Source of the DNA: Lentzea indica
Lineage (GTDB): Bacteria; Actinomycetota; Actinomycetes; Mycobacteriales; Pseudonocardiaceae
Direction of reading: 5' to 3'
Length of the DNA stretch: 62,234 nt
NCBI RefSeq assembly: GCF_012184385.1
Contig: NZ_VSRL01000024.1
Location: forward strand, 1 to 62,234
Part shown: positions 9,728 to 17,640 of the stretch, one piece after another
How the letters are laid out: each line of letters begins with the position of its first letter
How positions within the stretch are numbered: position 1 is the first letter of the stretch
Notes under the pieces: generated by a model
What the model was told of the DNA's origin: nothing
The model's input: only the letters and a program-made list of their open reading frames with translations
The model's database searches: none
Made by a program: the position numbers and the translations under genes

Positions 9728-10487
9728 GGTTCACGCCCGAGGGCTGCGCTTTCACGTGCAACGGCTCGGGCCGGAGAACGCACCCACCGTCGTGTTCGTG
9801 CACGGCCTGGTGATGGACAACCTGTCGAGCTTCTACTACACGCTCGCGGCACCACTGGCGAAGAGCGGGTTCGGCACCGTGCTGTTCGACCTGCGCGGGC
9901 ACGGCCTGTCCGAACGGCCGCCATCCGGGTACACGCCGGAGGAAAGCGCGCTCGACCTGGTCGCGGTGCTGGACGAGATCGGTGTCACCGAGCCGGTGTT
10001 CCTGCTGGGCAACAGCTACGGCGGTGTGGTGGCGATGCACGCGGCTGTTCAGGTTCCCGAACGGATCGGCGGCGTCGTGCTCGTCGAGTCGGCTTGCGGG
10101 GGAGTGGTCGGCGACGCGTGGTTCGAGGACATCACGAACACGCTGACGGTCGCGGCGCTGGGACTGGAGTTCGACAGGACGCAGGACCAGCTGATGGCCC
10201 TCGGCCAGCGCAAGATCGCGAAGCTCGCGGTGAACGCCAACGCGTTGCTGAACGGCACGACGCTGATCGACGACCTCGGCTCGGCGGCGAAGCTCGACCT
10301 GACGCAGGTGCGGTGCCCGGTGCTCGGGGTCTACGGCGCCGAGTCCGAGCTGATCGGGGCGGCGGCGGAACTGCAGGAACGGATTCCGTCGTGCCGGCTG
10401 CACGTGGTGTCCGGGCTGGGGCACACGGTGCTGCGCGAAGCCACGGCCGAGCTGCTCGACGTACTGCTGGACTGGTTGCCGTCATGA
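9720..10487 (+). CDS. Alpha/beta-fold hydrolase, probable chain-release or editing thioesterase
   Basis: A 255-residue alpha/beta hydrolase starting at GTG 9720 inside the end of the ACP gene (in-frame, 8-nt overlap). Visible features: oxyanion HG in VFVHGLVMD, the DLRGHGLSE loop, nucleophile elbow GNSYGG with Ser near residue 99, and the terminal His in GLGHTVLRE. The acid is probably Asp/Glu in the VYGAESEL turn, where Asp is more usual. Position directly after the ACP suggests it releases or proofreads the polyketide acyl chain. A different ester or lactone substrate is possible. Confidence 0.85.
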   Translation: MSEVHARGLRFHVQRLGPENAPTVVFVHGLVMDNLSSFYYTLAAPLAKSGFGTVLFDLRGHGLSERPPSGYTPEESALDLVAVLDEIGVTEPVFLLGNSYGGVVAMHAAVQVPERIGGVVLVESACGGVVGDAWFEDITNTLTVAALGLEFDRTQDQLMALGQRKIAKLAVNANALLNGTTLIDDLGSAAKLDLTQVRCPVLGVYGAESELIGAAAELQERIPSCRLHVVSGLGHTVLREATAELLDVLLDWLPS

Positions 10488-11611
10488 GCCGGTTCCTGTT
10501 CGTGGTGCCGCCGCTGACCGGCCACGTCAACCCGACCGCCTCCGTCGGCGGCGAGCTGCTGACGCGCGGGCACGACGTGGCGTGGGTCGGGCATCCGGGC
10601 ACGCTCGCGCCTCTCCTGCCGGACAACGCGCTCGTCCTCCCCGCGATCGACGACTTCCTGGAGGAGGACATCCGGGCGAAACGGGAGCGGTGGCTCGCGT
10701 TGCGCGGGATGGCGGTGCTCAAGTTCTTCTGGGAGGAGTTCCTCATCCCGCTCGGGCACGCGATGGTTCCCGGCGTCACCGACGCGGTCAGGGAGTTCGC
10801 GCCGGACGTGATCATCGCTGACCAGCAGGCACTTGCCGGGCCGGTGGTCGCGGGCCACGCCGGCCTGCCGTGGGTGACGTCGGCGAGCACGTCCGCCGAG
10901 CTGATCAATCCTTTGAGGACGATGCCGAAGGTCGACGCGTGGGTGCGCGATCTGCTGCACGATTTCGCGGGTGGCGACATCAGGTTCTCGGATCTGCTGG
11001 TGCTGGTCTACAGCTCGACGGCGCTGGTGGAGGAGAAGTTCGGCGACGAGGTGGCCTTCGTCGGGCCGGCGCTGACTCACCGCGTTGAACGGGCCGAGTT
11101 CCCGTGGGAGCGGCTGACCGGGCAACGGCGGGTCCTCGTGTCGCTCGGGACGTTGAACGGCCCGGCAGGTGAGCGGTTCTTCTGCCAGGTGCTGGAGGCG
11201 GTCACCGACCTCGACGTGCAGGTGATCATGGTGGCGCCACCGCGGAAAGCGCCTCCGAACGTCCTGATGCTGCCGTCGGTACCGCAGCTCGCGTTGATGC
11301 CGCATCTGGACGCGGTCGTCACGCACGGCGGCCACAACACGGTCTGCGAGGCGCTGGCACACGGGTTGCCGCTGGTCGTGGCACCGATCCGGGACGACCA
11401 GCCGACCGTCGCCGCCCAGGTCGTGGCGGCGGGGGCCGGGGTGCGGCTGACCTATTCGCGGGCGCGTGCCGCAGATGTCCGAAGTGCGTTGGAATCCGTT
11501 TTGACCGAGCCGGAGTACGCGGCCGCAGCGGAGCTGGTGCGGGAGTCGTTCTTGGCGGCAGGCGGCGCAGCGGCCGCGGCCGACCGACTGGAGAAGGTGG
11601 TGGCCGGGTGA
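10484..11611 (+). CDS. GT1-family glycosyltransferase (UGT / macrolide-GT type)
   Basis: A 375-residue GT-B enzyme. The N-terminal acceptor domain opens with FLFVVPPLTGHVNP. The C-terminal nucleotide-sugar domain carries the family signature VVTHGGHNTVCEALAHGLPL followed by APIRDDQP. No signal peptide or membrane span is visible, so it acts in the cytosol. It overlaps the hydrolase by ATGA and the next gene by GTGA. Inferred role: glycosylation of the polyketide/lipid alcohol made by the upstream synthase, as the glycosyltransferase does in heterocyst glycolipid clusters; carotenoid glucosyltransferases (CrtX) share this type. Confidence 0.9.
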   Translation: MSRFLFVVPPLTGHVNPTASVGGELLTRGHDVAWVGHPGTLAPLLPDNALVLPAIDDFLEEDIRAKRERWLALRGMAVLKFFWEEFLIPLGHAMVPGVTDAVREFAPDVIIADQQALAGPVVAGHAGLPWVTSASTSAELINPLRTMPKVDAWVRDLLHDFAGGDIRFSDLLVLVYSSTALVEEKFGDEVAFVGPALTHRVERAEFPWERLTGQRRVLVSLGTLNGPAGERFFCQVLEAVTDLDVQVIMVAPPRKAPPNVLMLPSVPQLALMPHLDAVVTHGGHNTVCEALAHGLPLVVAPIRDDQPTVAAQVVAAGAGVRLTYSRARAADVRSALESVLTEPEYAAAAELVRESFLAAGGAAAAADRLEKVVAG

Positions 11612-13356
11612 TCCTGACCGTGCTGGTGGTGCTCGTCGTCCTGTTGGACGTGCTGCGCCTGCGTTCCCGCGCGTCCAAGCTGCGAGTGCTCGCCACGGGC
11701 GCGGGCGAGCACTCGCTTCTCACCGCCACCGGAGTCCATCCCGAGGGCTCGTGGGAAAGCGACGCCGATCTGGTCGACCTCGTGCCGCGCGACCTGCCGA
11801 CGGTCGCGGCTTTGGACCTGCTCGGATCCTTTGATCCGGCCAAGTACCGCAACGACCAGTGGGCGCGCGGAATCAGCGCGTCGCAGGCCGTCCTGGTGCG
11901 GGAGAAGTACGTCGAGGAGATCAACTCGGACGACCCCACCGAGTTCGTCGCGTACGTCCGGCGCGTCAAGGACCACGTGCGGGCGCAGGTCGACATCGCA
12001 GTCGCGCCGGGGCTCAAGGCAGGGCCGTACGACCTCGGTTACCGCGCGGCGACGTTGCGGCAGTTCGGGAAGCGGCCGTCGCTGTGGATCGCGGGCTCGG
12101 TCATCGGGTACGCGACGGTTGTCACCGCGCTGATCACCGCCTGGCCGTGGGGACTTGTGGCGCTGGCCGCCTATTGGGCCCACCCGATCCTGGTGTTCGC
12201 GGGAACGCCGCTCAAGCCGCGCGACCTGTGGGTGCCGAGGTTCCTGCGCACGCCCTACCTGTGGTTCAAGACCGCCGGTGGCAAGAAGTCCACGGCGGAA
12301 CGCCGCCAGGCAGAGCACCTCAAGCAGGCCACGCCCTGGTACGAGCAGAACCGGGACCGCGACTTCCACGAGGCACGACGGGACACCTGCCCGGCGTGCG
12401 GCTGCCAGGACCTGCGCCGGTGGGTCACCGCGACGGACCTGGTGCAGCGCAAGCCCGGCACGTTCACGATGGACCGCTGCGTCCGATGTGGACACGTCTG
12501 GCAGAACCCGCGACTGTCGGAGGAAGGCCTCGGTTTTTACTACCGCGACTTCTACGACGGCCTCGGTGAGACGTCGGCGGAAGCGGTGTTCTCCGGCAAG
12601 ACCGACCCCTACTACGGCCGGGCGCGGATGGTCGAGCCGTTCACGAAGCCCCAACGGTGGCTGGACGTCGGTTCCGGGCACGCGCACTTCTGCCTGGGAG
12701 CCAAGGAAGTCCTGCCGGACACGACGTTCGACGGGCTCGACCAGGGTGCTGCGATCGAGGACGCCGCGCGGCTCGGACGGATCGAGCAGGCCTACCGGGG
12801 CAGTTTCAAGGAGTTCGCGGGCGAGCTCAAGGGCCGCTACGACGTGATCAGCATGCACCACTACCTGGAGCACGTGCGCGATCCGTGGGAGGAACTGGAC
12901 ATCGCAGCGGACGTGCTGCCCGACGGTGGCTACCTGCTGATCGAGCTGCCGGACCCGGAGTGGCGGCTCGGGCGTTTGTTCGGCCAGTACTGGATGCCGT
13001 GGTTCCAGCCGCAGCACCAGCACATGATGCCGATCGGCAACCTGGAACACGCGCTCGCCGACCGCGGCCTGACCACGGTCGCCAAGGAACGGTCGAAAGC
13101 CCACCTCTGCAACGACTTCACGCTGGCGTTGTTGCTGTTCCTCGGCAACATCGCACCTCGCACGCCGGCGCCGTGGCGGCCGGAGCGGGTGCGTCTGCGC
13201 AGGACCCGCAGCTTCCTGGTGTGGTCGCTGGGAATTCCCGCGTTCTTCGTCGCGATGGCGTTGGACCAGACGGTGAACCGGTTCCTGGCTCATCGGAGTG
13301 ACCGCGGCAACGCTTACCGGCTGCTTGCCCAAAAGGAATCGGCACAGCAAGCATGA
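11608..13356 (+). CDS. Membrane-anchored SAM methyltransferase with zinc ribbon
   Basis: 582 residues. A hydrophobic N-terminal segment (MILTVLVVLVVLLDV) is followed by about 160 residues I do not recognise, then a paired membrane segment near residues 155-195. A zinc-ribbon-like CPAC...CVRC pair lies near 260-295. After it comes a class I SAM methyltransferase (Methyltransf_23 type) with motif I RWLDVGSGHAHFC and motif HHYLEHVRDPWEE. A last hydrophobic stretch SFLVWSLGIPAFFVAMAL lies near the C-terminus. GTG start overlaps the GT stop. Inference: methylates the membrane-bound product or its sugar; the N-terminal domain may add another activity. Confidence 0.8.
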   Translation: MILTVLVVLVVLLDVLRLRSRASKLRVLATGAGEHSLLTATGVHPEGSWESDADLVDLVPRDLPTVAALDLLGSFDPAKYRNDQWARGISASQAVLVREKYVEEINSDDPTEFVAYVRRVKDHVRAQVDIAVAPGLKAGPYDLGYRAATLRQFGKRPSLWIAGSVIGYATVVTALITAWPWGLVALAAYWAHPILVFAGTPLKPRDLWVPRFLRTPYLWFKTAGGKKSTAERRQAEHLKQATPWYEQNRDRDFHEARRDTCPACGCQDLRRWVTATDLVQRKPGTFTMDRCVRCGHVWQNPRLSEEGLGFYYRDFYDGLGETSAEAVFSGKTDPYYGRARMVEPFTKPQRWLDVGSGHAHFCLGAKEVLPDTTFDGLDQGAAIEDAARLGRIEQAYRGSFKEFAGELKGRYDVISMHHYLEHVRDPWEELDIAADVLPDGGYLLIELPDPEWRLGRLFGQYWMPWFQPQHQHMMPIGNLEHALADRGLTTVAKERSKAHLCNDFTLALLLFLGNIAPRTPAPWRPERVRLRRTRSFLVWSLGIPAFFVAMALDQTVNRFLAHRSDRGNAYRLLAQKESAQQA

Positions 13357-14129
13357 TGGACATCGCCGACAGGCCTGAGATCGCGCCGGAGCTCAGGCTG
13401 GTACCGCACGCGTTCCGGCGCACGTTCGGACGACCCGCCGAAGGAGTTTGGTACGCCCCAGGCGTTCTGAACCTGCTCGGCGGGGCAGTGCGGGTGCAGG
13501 CCAAGTGGGGCGCCATCGTCGCGGGGGATCGGCGTGACGACGGCAAGCTCGAACTGGTGTCGGTGAACCGCCCGACCGAACGTGCTTTGCTGCCGTCCGA
13601 GGAGATTCCAGCGTGGGCGGCGCCGCTGGCCTGCAGTTCCGGTGGCGCCACGCTGATGTGCAGCGTCGATCTGCCGCAGGGGAGTGGTCTGTCGGCCGGT
13701 GAGGCACTCAGGACGGCGGTCGGGCTGGCGCTGCGTGACCTCTCGGGCGGCCAGTTCGAGGAGTCACCGGCAGTCGAGCTCGACCTGCCAGGCCAACGGC
13801 TGCTCGTCGTCGACACACGAGTCCGGCGCCAGGAACCACAGGAGGAGCGGCCGTACACCCCGCACACCACGGACCTCGGCGCCGCTTTGACGGCGTACCA
13901 CCACGTTCAGGACCCGGATCCCGAACAGAACGCGGTGGTCCACGCCGCGCTGGCCGCAGGAGCGCGGGGTGCGAGCATGCTGATCGACCCGCCGGGCAGG
14001 CCCGCTGTCGCGCTGGTCGACGCGGACCTGGTCCCGGCGGTGAAGAAGGCGATCACGAAGGCGGTGGAGGTTCCTCCCCGCTATCTCACGATCGTTCCTC
14101 GTTCTCTCAATACCTTCAGTGTTGTCTAA
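13353..14129 (+). CDS. Degenerate galactokinase-like GHMP-family protein
   Basis: 258 residues, clearly shorter than galactokinases (about 380-400). Recognisable pieces are YAPGVLNLLGG (compare APGRVNLIGEH), the phosphate-loop analogue LPQGSGLSAGEALRTA (compare GAGLSSSAAL) and a C-terminal helix ALAAGARGASM. The third GHMP motif, normally GGGFGG, is replaced by IDPPGRPAV, and the substrate-binding EHTDY box is missing. It is probably not an active sugar kinase; it could be a sugar-binding or regulatory relic. Last gene of the PKS operon: ATG overlaps the upstream stop, and its own stop overlaps the convergent GH3 stop by 4 nt. Confidence 0.72.
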   Translation: MMDIADRPEIAPELRLVPHAFRRTFGRPAEGVWYAPGVLNLLGGAVRVQAKWGAIVAGDRRDDGKLELVSVNRPTERALLPSEEIPAWAAPLACSSGGATLMCSVDLPQGSGLSAGEALRTAVGLALRDLSGGQFEESPAVELDLPGQRLLVVDTRVRRQEPQEERPYTPHTTDLGAALTAYHHVQDPDPEQNAVVHAALAAGARGASMLIDPPGRPAVALVDADLVPAVKKAITKAVEVPPRYLTIVPRSLNTFSVV

Positions 14130-16360
14130 AACTGAGGCTTCACCGTGAACTCCGCCCGGCGGAGATCCTTCGAGTTAGGACCGACCAGGAGGACGAACTC
14201 GCCGGGCTCGACCACCCGGCAGCCCTGCGCGTCGACGATCGTGCACGCGGCGACCGGGAGCTCGAGCTCGACCTTCGCGGTCTCGCCAGGCTCCAGGTCG
14301 ACCTGCTTGAACGTCTTGAGCTCCTTGTCCGCCCAGCTGACCGACGTGACGGCGTCGCTGACGTAGACCTGCACGGTCTCGCGGGCGGGCCGCGCGCCGG
14401 TGTTCGTCAGCGTGATGGAGGCCTCGACGGTCTCGTCCGGACGCAACACCGCCGTCTCCACGTGCAGGCCGCCGTACTCCACCGTCGTGTACGACAAGCC
14501 TTCGCCGAACGCGAACGCCGGCTCCTGCGTCAGGTCGGCGTAGCGGGTGCCGTGCTGGCCGCGGATCTGGTTGTAGTACGTCGGCTGCTGCCCGGCGTGC
14601 GCCGCGAACGAGATCGGCAGGCGGCCGCTGGGCTCGATCAGGCCGTGCAGCAGCTCGGCGATCGCCCTGCCGCCCTGCATGCCGGGGTTGGCCACCCACA
14701 GCAGCGCGGCGGCGTTGCGTACCGATTCGGGCAGCACCAGCGGCTTCGAGGCGAGCAGCACCACGACCAGCGGCTTGCCGGTCTCGGCGAGCGCGTCCAG
14801 CAGGGCGATCTGGCCGCCGAGCAGCTCGAGCGTGGCGGTGGAACGACCCTCGCCGACCAGTTCGATGCGGTCGCCGACGACGGCCACCACGTAGTCGGCG
14901 GCTTCCGCTGCCGCCACGGCTTCCGCGATGAGGTTCGCGTCCGGCGGGCACGGCTGGACGACGGGCGGCCGCGGCTGGCCGTCCGGGAACGTCTCACCGG
15001 CGGGGTCCGGTTCGAGCGTGAGGATGTCGGCGCCGCGCGCGTACGTGACCTCCTGCGAGGACAGCTCGCGCAGGCCGTCGAGGACCGTGGTGATCATGTC
15101 GCGCGGCTGGCCGTCGGGCAGCCAGTCGGCCTGGCCTGACGAACCCGCCCAGTCGCCGAGCTGGGTCTGGGCGTCGTCGGCGAGAGGACCGACGACGGCG
15201 ATCCTGCCCTTCTGGAACGGCAGCACGCCGTCGTTGCGCAGCAGCACGAGCGAACGCCGCGCAACCTGGAGGTTCAGCGCCCTGTGGTCGTCGTGGTTGA
15301 TCATGACGCGCTGGCGTTCGGTGTCGGGCCTGCGCGGGTTCTCGAACAGCCCGAGGTCGAACTTCAGCGTAAGGATGCGGGTGACCGCCTGGTCGAGGTC
15401 CTTCTCGTCCAACAGCCCGTCCTCGACGGCCTGCAGCGCGCCCTCGAAGAACTGCGGGGTCGTCATGATCATGTCGTTGCCTGCCTTGACGGCGGCCGCG
15501 GCGGCGTGGGCGTGGTCGGGCTGCAGCTTCTGCTCCCAGACCATGCGGCCGACGTTGTCCCAGTCGGTGACCAGCGTGCCCTTGTAGCCCCACTCGCCGC
15601 GCAGCACCTCGTCCAGCAGCCACGAATTGACCGTGATCGGCACGCCGTCGGTGGTCTGGTAGCCGAGCATGAACGTCGCGCAGCCCGCGCGGGCGACCCG
15701 CTCGAACGGCGGCAGGAACCACGACCGGAGCTTGCGCCGGGACAGGTCGGCCTCGCTCGCGTCCCTGCCGCCCTGCGTCTCCGAGTAGCCGGCGAAGTGC
15801 TTGGCCGTCGCGAGGATCGTCGTCGGGTCGGTGAGCCCGTCGCCCTGGTAGCCGCGGACCATGGCAGCCGCGAGCTCGCCGATCAGCACAGGGTCCTCGC
15901 CGAACGTCTCGTCGACGCGGCCCCAGCGCAGGTCCCGCGCGATGCACAGGACCGGCGAGAACGTCCAGTGCACGCCGGTCGCCGCGGCCTCGACGGCGGT
16001 GACACGCGCGACCTGCTCGACCAGCTCGGGGTCCCAGGTCGCGGCCATGCCGAGCTGGGTCGGGAAGATCGTGGCGCCTTCGTAGAACGAGTGACCGTGG
16101 ATGCAGTCCTCGGCGATGAGCAGCGGAACCCTGAGACGCGTCTGCGTGGTGAGGTCCTGCGCGCGCAGGACCCGTTCGGGCGAGGTGTGCAGGATCGAGC
16201 CGACGTGCTTGCGCAGCACGTGGTCGTCCAGGTCCTCCCTCGAGTCCAGCTGCATCATCTGCCCGACCTTCTCGGGCAGCGTCATGCGGCCCAGGAGGTC
16301 CGCGACCCGCTCCGGGGTCGGCAGCGTGGCGTCGAGGTAGGGCACGTCGTCGCGATCCAT
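14126..16360 (-). CDS. Glycoside hydrolase family 3 beta-glucosidase
   Basis: 744 residues with no signal peptide, so probably cytoplasmic. The N-terminal GH3 barrel contains RWGRVDETFGEDP, the KHFAGY segment and the nucleophile region LVTDWDNVG (Asp of TDW, equivalent to the usual SDW). The alpha/beta sandwich follows (RSLVLLRNDGVLPF), and a fibronectin-III-like C-terminal domain covers the last ~110 residues (EGLSYTTVEYGGL, VQVYVSD). It cleaves non-reducing beta-glucosides or related oligosaccharides. A LacI-type operator lies just upstream of the start, indicating induction by an imported sugar. Confidence 0.93.
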   Translation of the reverse strand: MDRDDVPYLDATLPTPERVADLLGRMTLPEKVGQMMQLDSREDLDDHVLRKHVGSILHTSPERVLRAQDLTTQTRLRVPLLIAEDCIHGHSFYEGATIFPTQLGMAATWDPELVEQVARVTAVEAAATGVHWTFSPVLCIARDLRWGRVDETFGEDPVLIGELAAAMVRGYQGDGLTDPTTILATAKHFAGYSETQGGRDASEADLSRRKLRSWFLPPFERVARAGCATFMLGYQTTDGVPITVNSWLLDEVLRGEWGYKGTLVTDWDNVGRMVWEQKLQPDHAHAAAAAVKAGNDMIMTTPQFFEGALQAVEDGLLDEKDLDQAVTRILTLKFDLGLFENPRRPDTERQRVMINHDDHRALNLQVARRSLVLLRNDGVLPFQKGRIAVVGPLADDAQTQLGDWAGSSGQADWLPDGQPRDMITTVLDGLRELSSQEVTYARGADILTLEPDPAGETFPDGQPRPPVVQPCPPDANLIAEAVAAAEAADYVVAVVGDRIELVGEGRSTATLELLGGQIALLDALAETGKPLVVVLLASKPLVLPESVRNAAALLWVANPGMQGGRAIAELLHGLIEPSGRLPISFAAHAGQQPTYYNQIRGQHGTRYADLTQEPAFAFGEGLSYTTVEYGGLHVETAVLRPDETVEASITLTNTGARPARETVQVYVSDAVTSVSWADKELKTFKQVDLEPGETAKVELELPVAACTIVDAQGCRVVEPGEFVLLVGPNSKDLRRAEFTVKPQF

Positions 16361-16394
16361 GTGGTCTCCGGGAGGGCTCGTGCGGCGTCAGGTC

Positions 16395-16412
16395 TGTGGG
16401 AGCGCTCTCACA
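16395..16412. promoter_or_regulatory. LacI/CebR-type operator upstream of the GH3 gene
   Basis: TGTGGGAGCGCTCTCACA is an 18-bp palindrome with one mismatched pair. Its core matches the TGGGAGCGCTCCCA operator known for CebR-type LacI-family regulators of actinomycete cellobiose genes. It lies 35 bp upstream of the beta-glucosidase start codon. Confidence 0.8.
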
Positions 16413-16422
16413 ATAGATAGCC

Positions 16423-16450
16423 GAAACCGGTTCCGGGCGAAACCGGTTTC
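16423..16450. promoter_or_regulatory. Paired GAAACCGGTTTC-type operator boxes
   Basis: GAAACCGGTTCC (16423-16434) and the perfect palindrome GAAACCGGTTTC (16439-16450) lie in direct order 16 bp apart, just beyond the CebR-like box. The CCGG-centred palindrome is typical of a second LacI-family sugar repressor, so the GH3 gene may have two inputs. Confidence 0.65.
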
Positions 16451-16508
16451 AGGGTTTCCGGTACGAACGAATCGGTTCCGTAACGGAGCAACTAGCCCGA
16501 ACGCGGCA

Positions 16509-16536
16509 AACCGGCTGCCCTTTCGAGCAGCCGGTT
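16509..16536 (-). terminator. Stem-loop terminator downstream of the 16571-17490 gene pair
   Basis: AACCGGCTGC and GCAGCCGGTT form a perfect 10-bp GC-rich stem with an 8-base loop, 35 bp after the stop of the gene ending at 16571. No long U-tract follows, as is common in actinomycetes. Confidence 0.7.
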
Positions 16537-16570
16537 CCAGTGTGTGGTCTTGGCGTGACGCCTTGCTGTC

Positions 16571-17155
16571 TCAGCCGCGCGCCGAAAATCCGGCCAGGAC
16601 CCGGTGCCGTGCTGTGATCGCCACGGCCGCGAACCCGGCGGCGTTCAGGCCCCACGCCACGAAGTCGAGCTCGTGACTGCTGATGACCACGGCGGCCACG
16701 AAGTGCAACGGCTGGGAAATGGCCGTGGCCGCCGCGGCCCAGCGCGGGAGGCCTGCCTGCCACATCGCGGCACCCAGCAGGACCGTGCCGATGACGTGGC
16801 CGGCCACGAAGATCGCGGCGGCGGTGTCGAGGGCGGGGTGGGCGATGGTGTCGCCGTTGATCGCCGCGGCGTCCTGGGCCACGAGCAGACCGAGCGACAG
16901 GTAGGCGGGAACCAGCAGGACGACGGCGGCTGTCGTGGTCCTCGGGGCCTGCTCGCGGGTGACGTTCGCGATCCAGATCACCGCGGGGACCAGGGTCAGC
17001 ATGCCGATGAGGCCGAGCCAGACAACCCAGTTCTGCGTGTCGGGTGCCGCGGCCACCTTCTGCATGACTGTGGCCGTGTCGTCGGTCGTGTCGTAGGGCA
17101 GGATCAGCCGGAGGATCGCGATCGCCGCAGGTCCGATCGGCAGCAGCCACCTCAT
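16571..17155 (-). CDS. Six-span integral membrane protein of unknown function
   Basis: 194 residues starting MRWLLPIGPAAIAILRLIL, with about six hydrophobic segments separated by short polar loops (for example DTTDDTATVMQK and VTREQAPR). I do not recognise the family with certainty; the layout resembles small DUF4386-like proteins. The start overlaps the stop of the upstream gene (17152-17490) as ATGA on the minus strand, so the two are coupled. They are divergent from the two-component system at 17641, suggesting co-regulation of membrane functions. Confidence 0.65.
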   Translation of the reverse strand: MRWLLPIGPAAIAILRLILPYDTTDDTATVMQKVAAAPDTQNWVVWLGLIGMLTLVPAVIWIANVTREQAPRTTTAAVVLLVPAYLSLGLLVAQDAAAINGDTIAHPALDTAAAIFVAGHVIGTVLLGAAMWQAGLPRWAAAATAISQPLHFVAAVVISSHELDFVAWGLNAAGFAAVAITARHRVLAGFSARG

Positions 17156-17490
17156 CGCGCCACCGCCGTGCGTCCCTTGAGCACGAGAGCCGCGCCCGCC
17201 GCGGTCAGCGCCACGGTGGCGGCGGCCGCCGCGATCGCCGGTGCGGGGACTCCTGCCTCGAAGAACGCGGGCAGGGCGGCGGCCGCCGACAGGGCTCGGA
17301 TGACGATCAGCGGCAGGACGGCTTTTCGTGCGCCCCGCCAGGCTGAGATCACGAGCACCAGGCTCGCCAGGCCGAGGGCGGCGGCGACCAGCGCGATCGC
17401 CATCGGCGGGGCTTCGCCGTCGGTGAGCAGCGGCAGCAGCAGATCTGCCACGGAGAGCAGGCCGAGGATGAGCAGTCCGGCGCGGTACAT
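17152..17490 (-). CDS. Small four-span membrane protein
   Basis: 112 residues, almost entirely hydrophobic helices (LLILGLLSVADLLLPLL, then three more segments). The start at 17490 has a strong ribosome site (GGAGGTGCCC before ATG), which rules out the longer upstream frame. No family recognised. It is coupled to the six-span protein downstream and shares a 150-bp divergent promoter region with the histidine kinase gene. Confidence 0.65.
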   Translation of the reverse strand: MYRAGLLILGLLSVADLLLPLLTDGEAPPMAIALVAAALGLASLVLVISAWRGARKAVLPLIVIRALSAAAALPAFFEAGVPAPAIAAAAATVALTAAGAALVLKGRTAVAR

Positions 17491-17575
17491 GGGCACCTCC
17501 AGGTTGGGTGGAGGCAACTGTGGGGCCGGGGGTGTTCCTCGCACAGCGGTGCGCGATCCGGTGCGGGCGGGAGGT

Positions 17576-17608
17576 TTCCCGGGAGATGGCGGGATCGTGT
17601 TCCCGGGA
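17576..17608. promoter_or_regulatory. Two TTCCCGGGA boxes in the divergent promoter region
   Basis: Identical boxes TTCCCGGGA occur at 17576-17584 and 17600-17608, 24 bp apart, each with a perfect TCCCGGGA core. They lie between the membrane-protein pair and the two-component system, where an autoregulatory response regulator would bind. The regulator assignment is inference. Confidence 0.55.
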
Positions 17609-17640
17609 CATCGGGCGCCCGGCGGCCCACACTTACCGGC

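Noticed and set aside
11452-13350. A 632-codon minus-strand frame opposite the methyltransferase gene
   Set aside because: Shadow of a gene with clear SAM and zinc-ribbon motifs.
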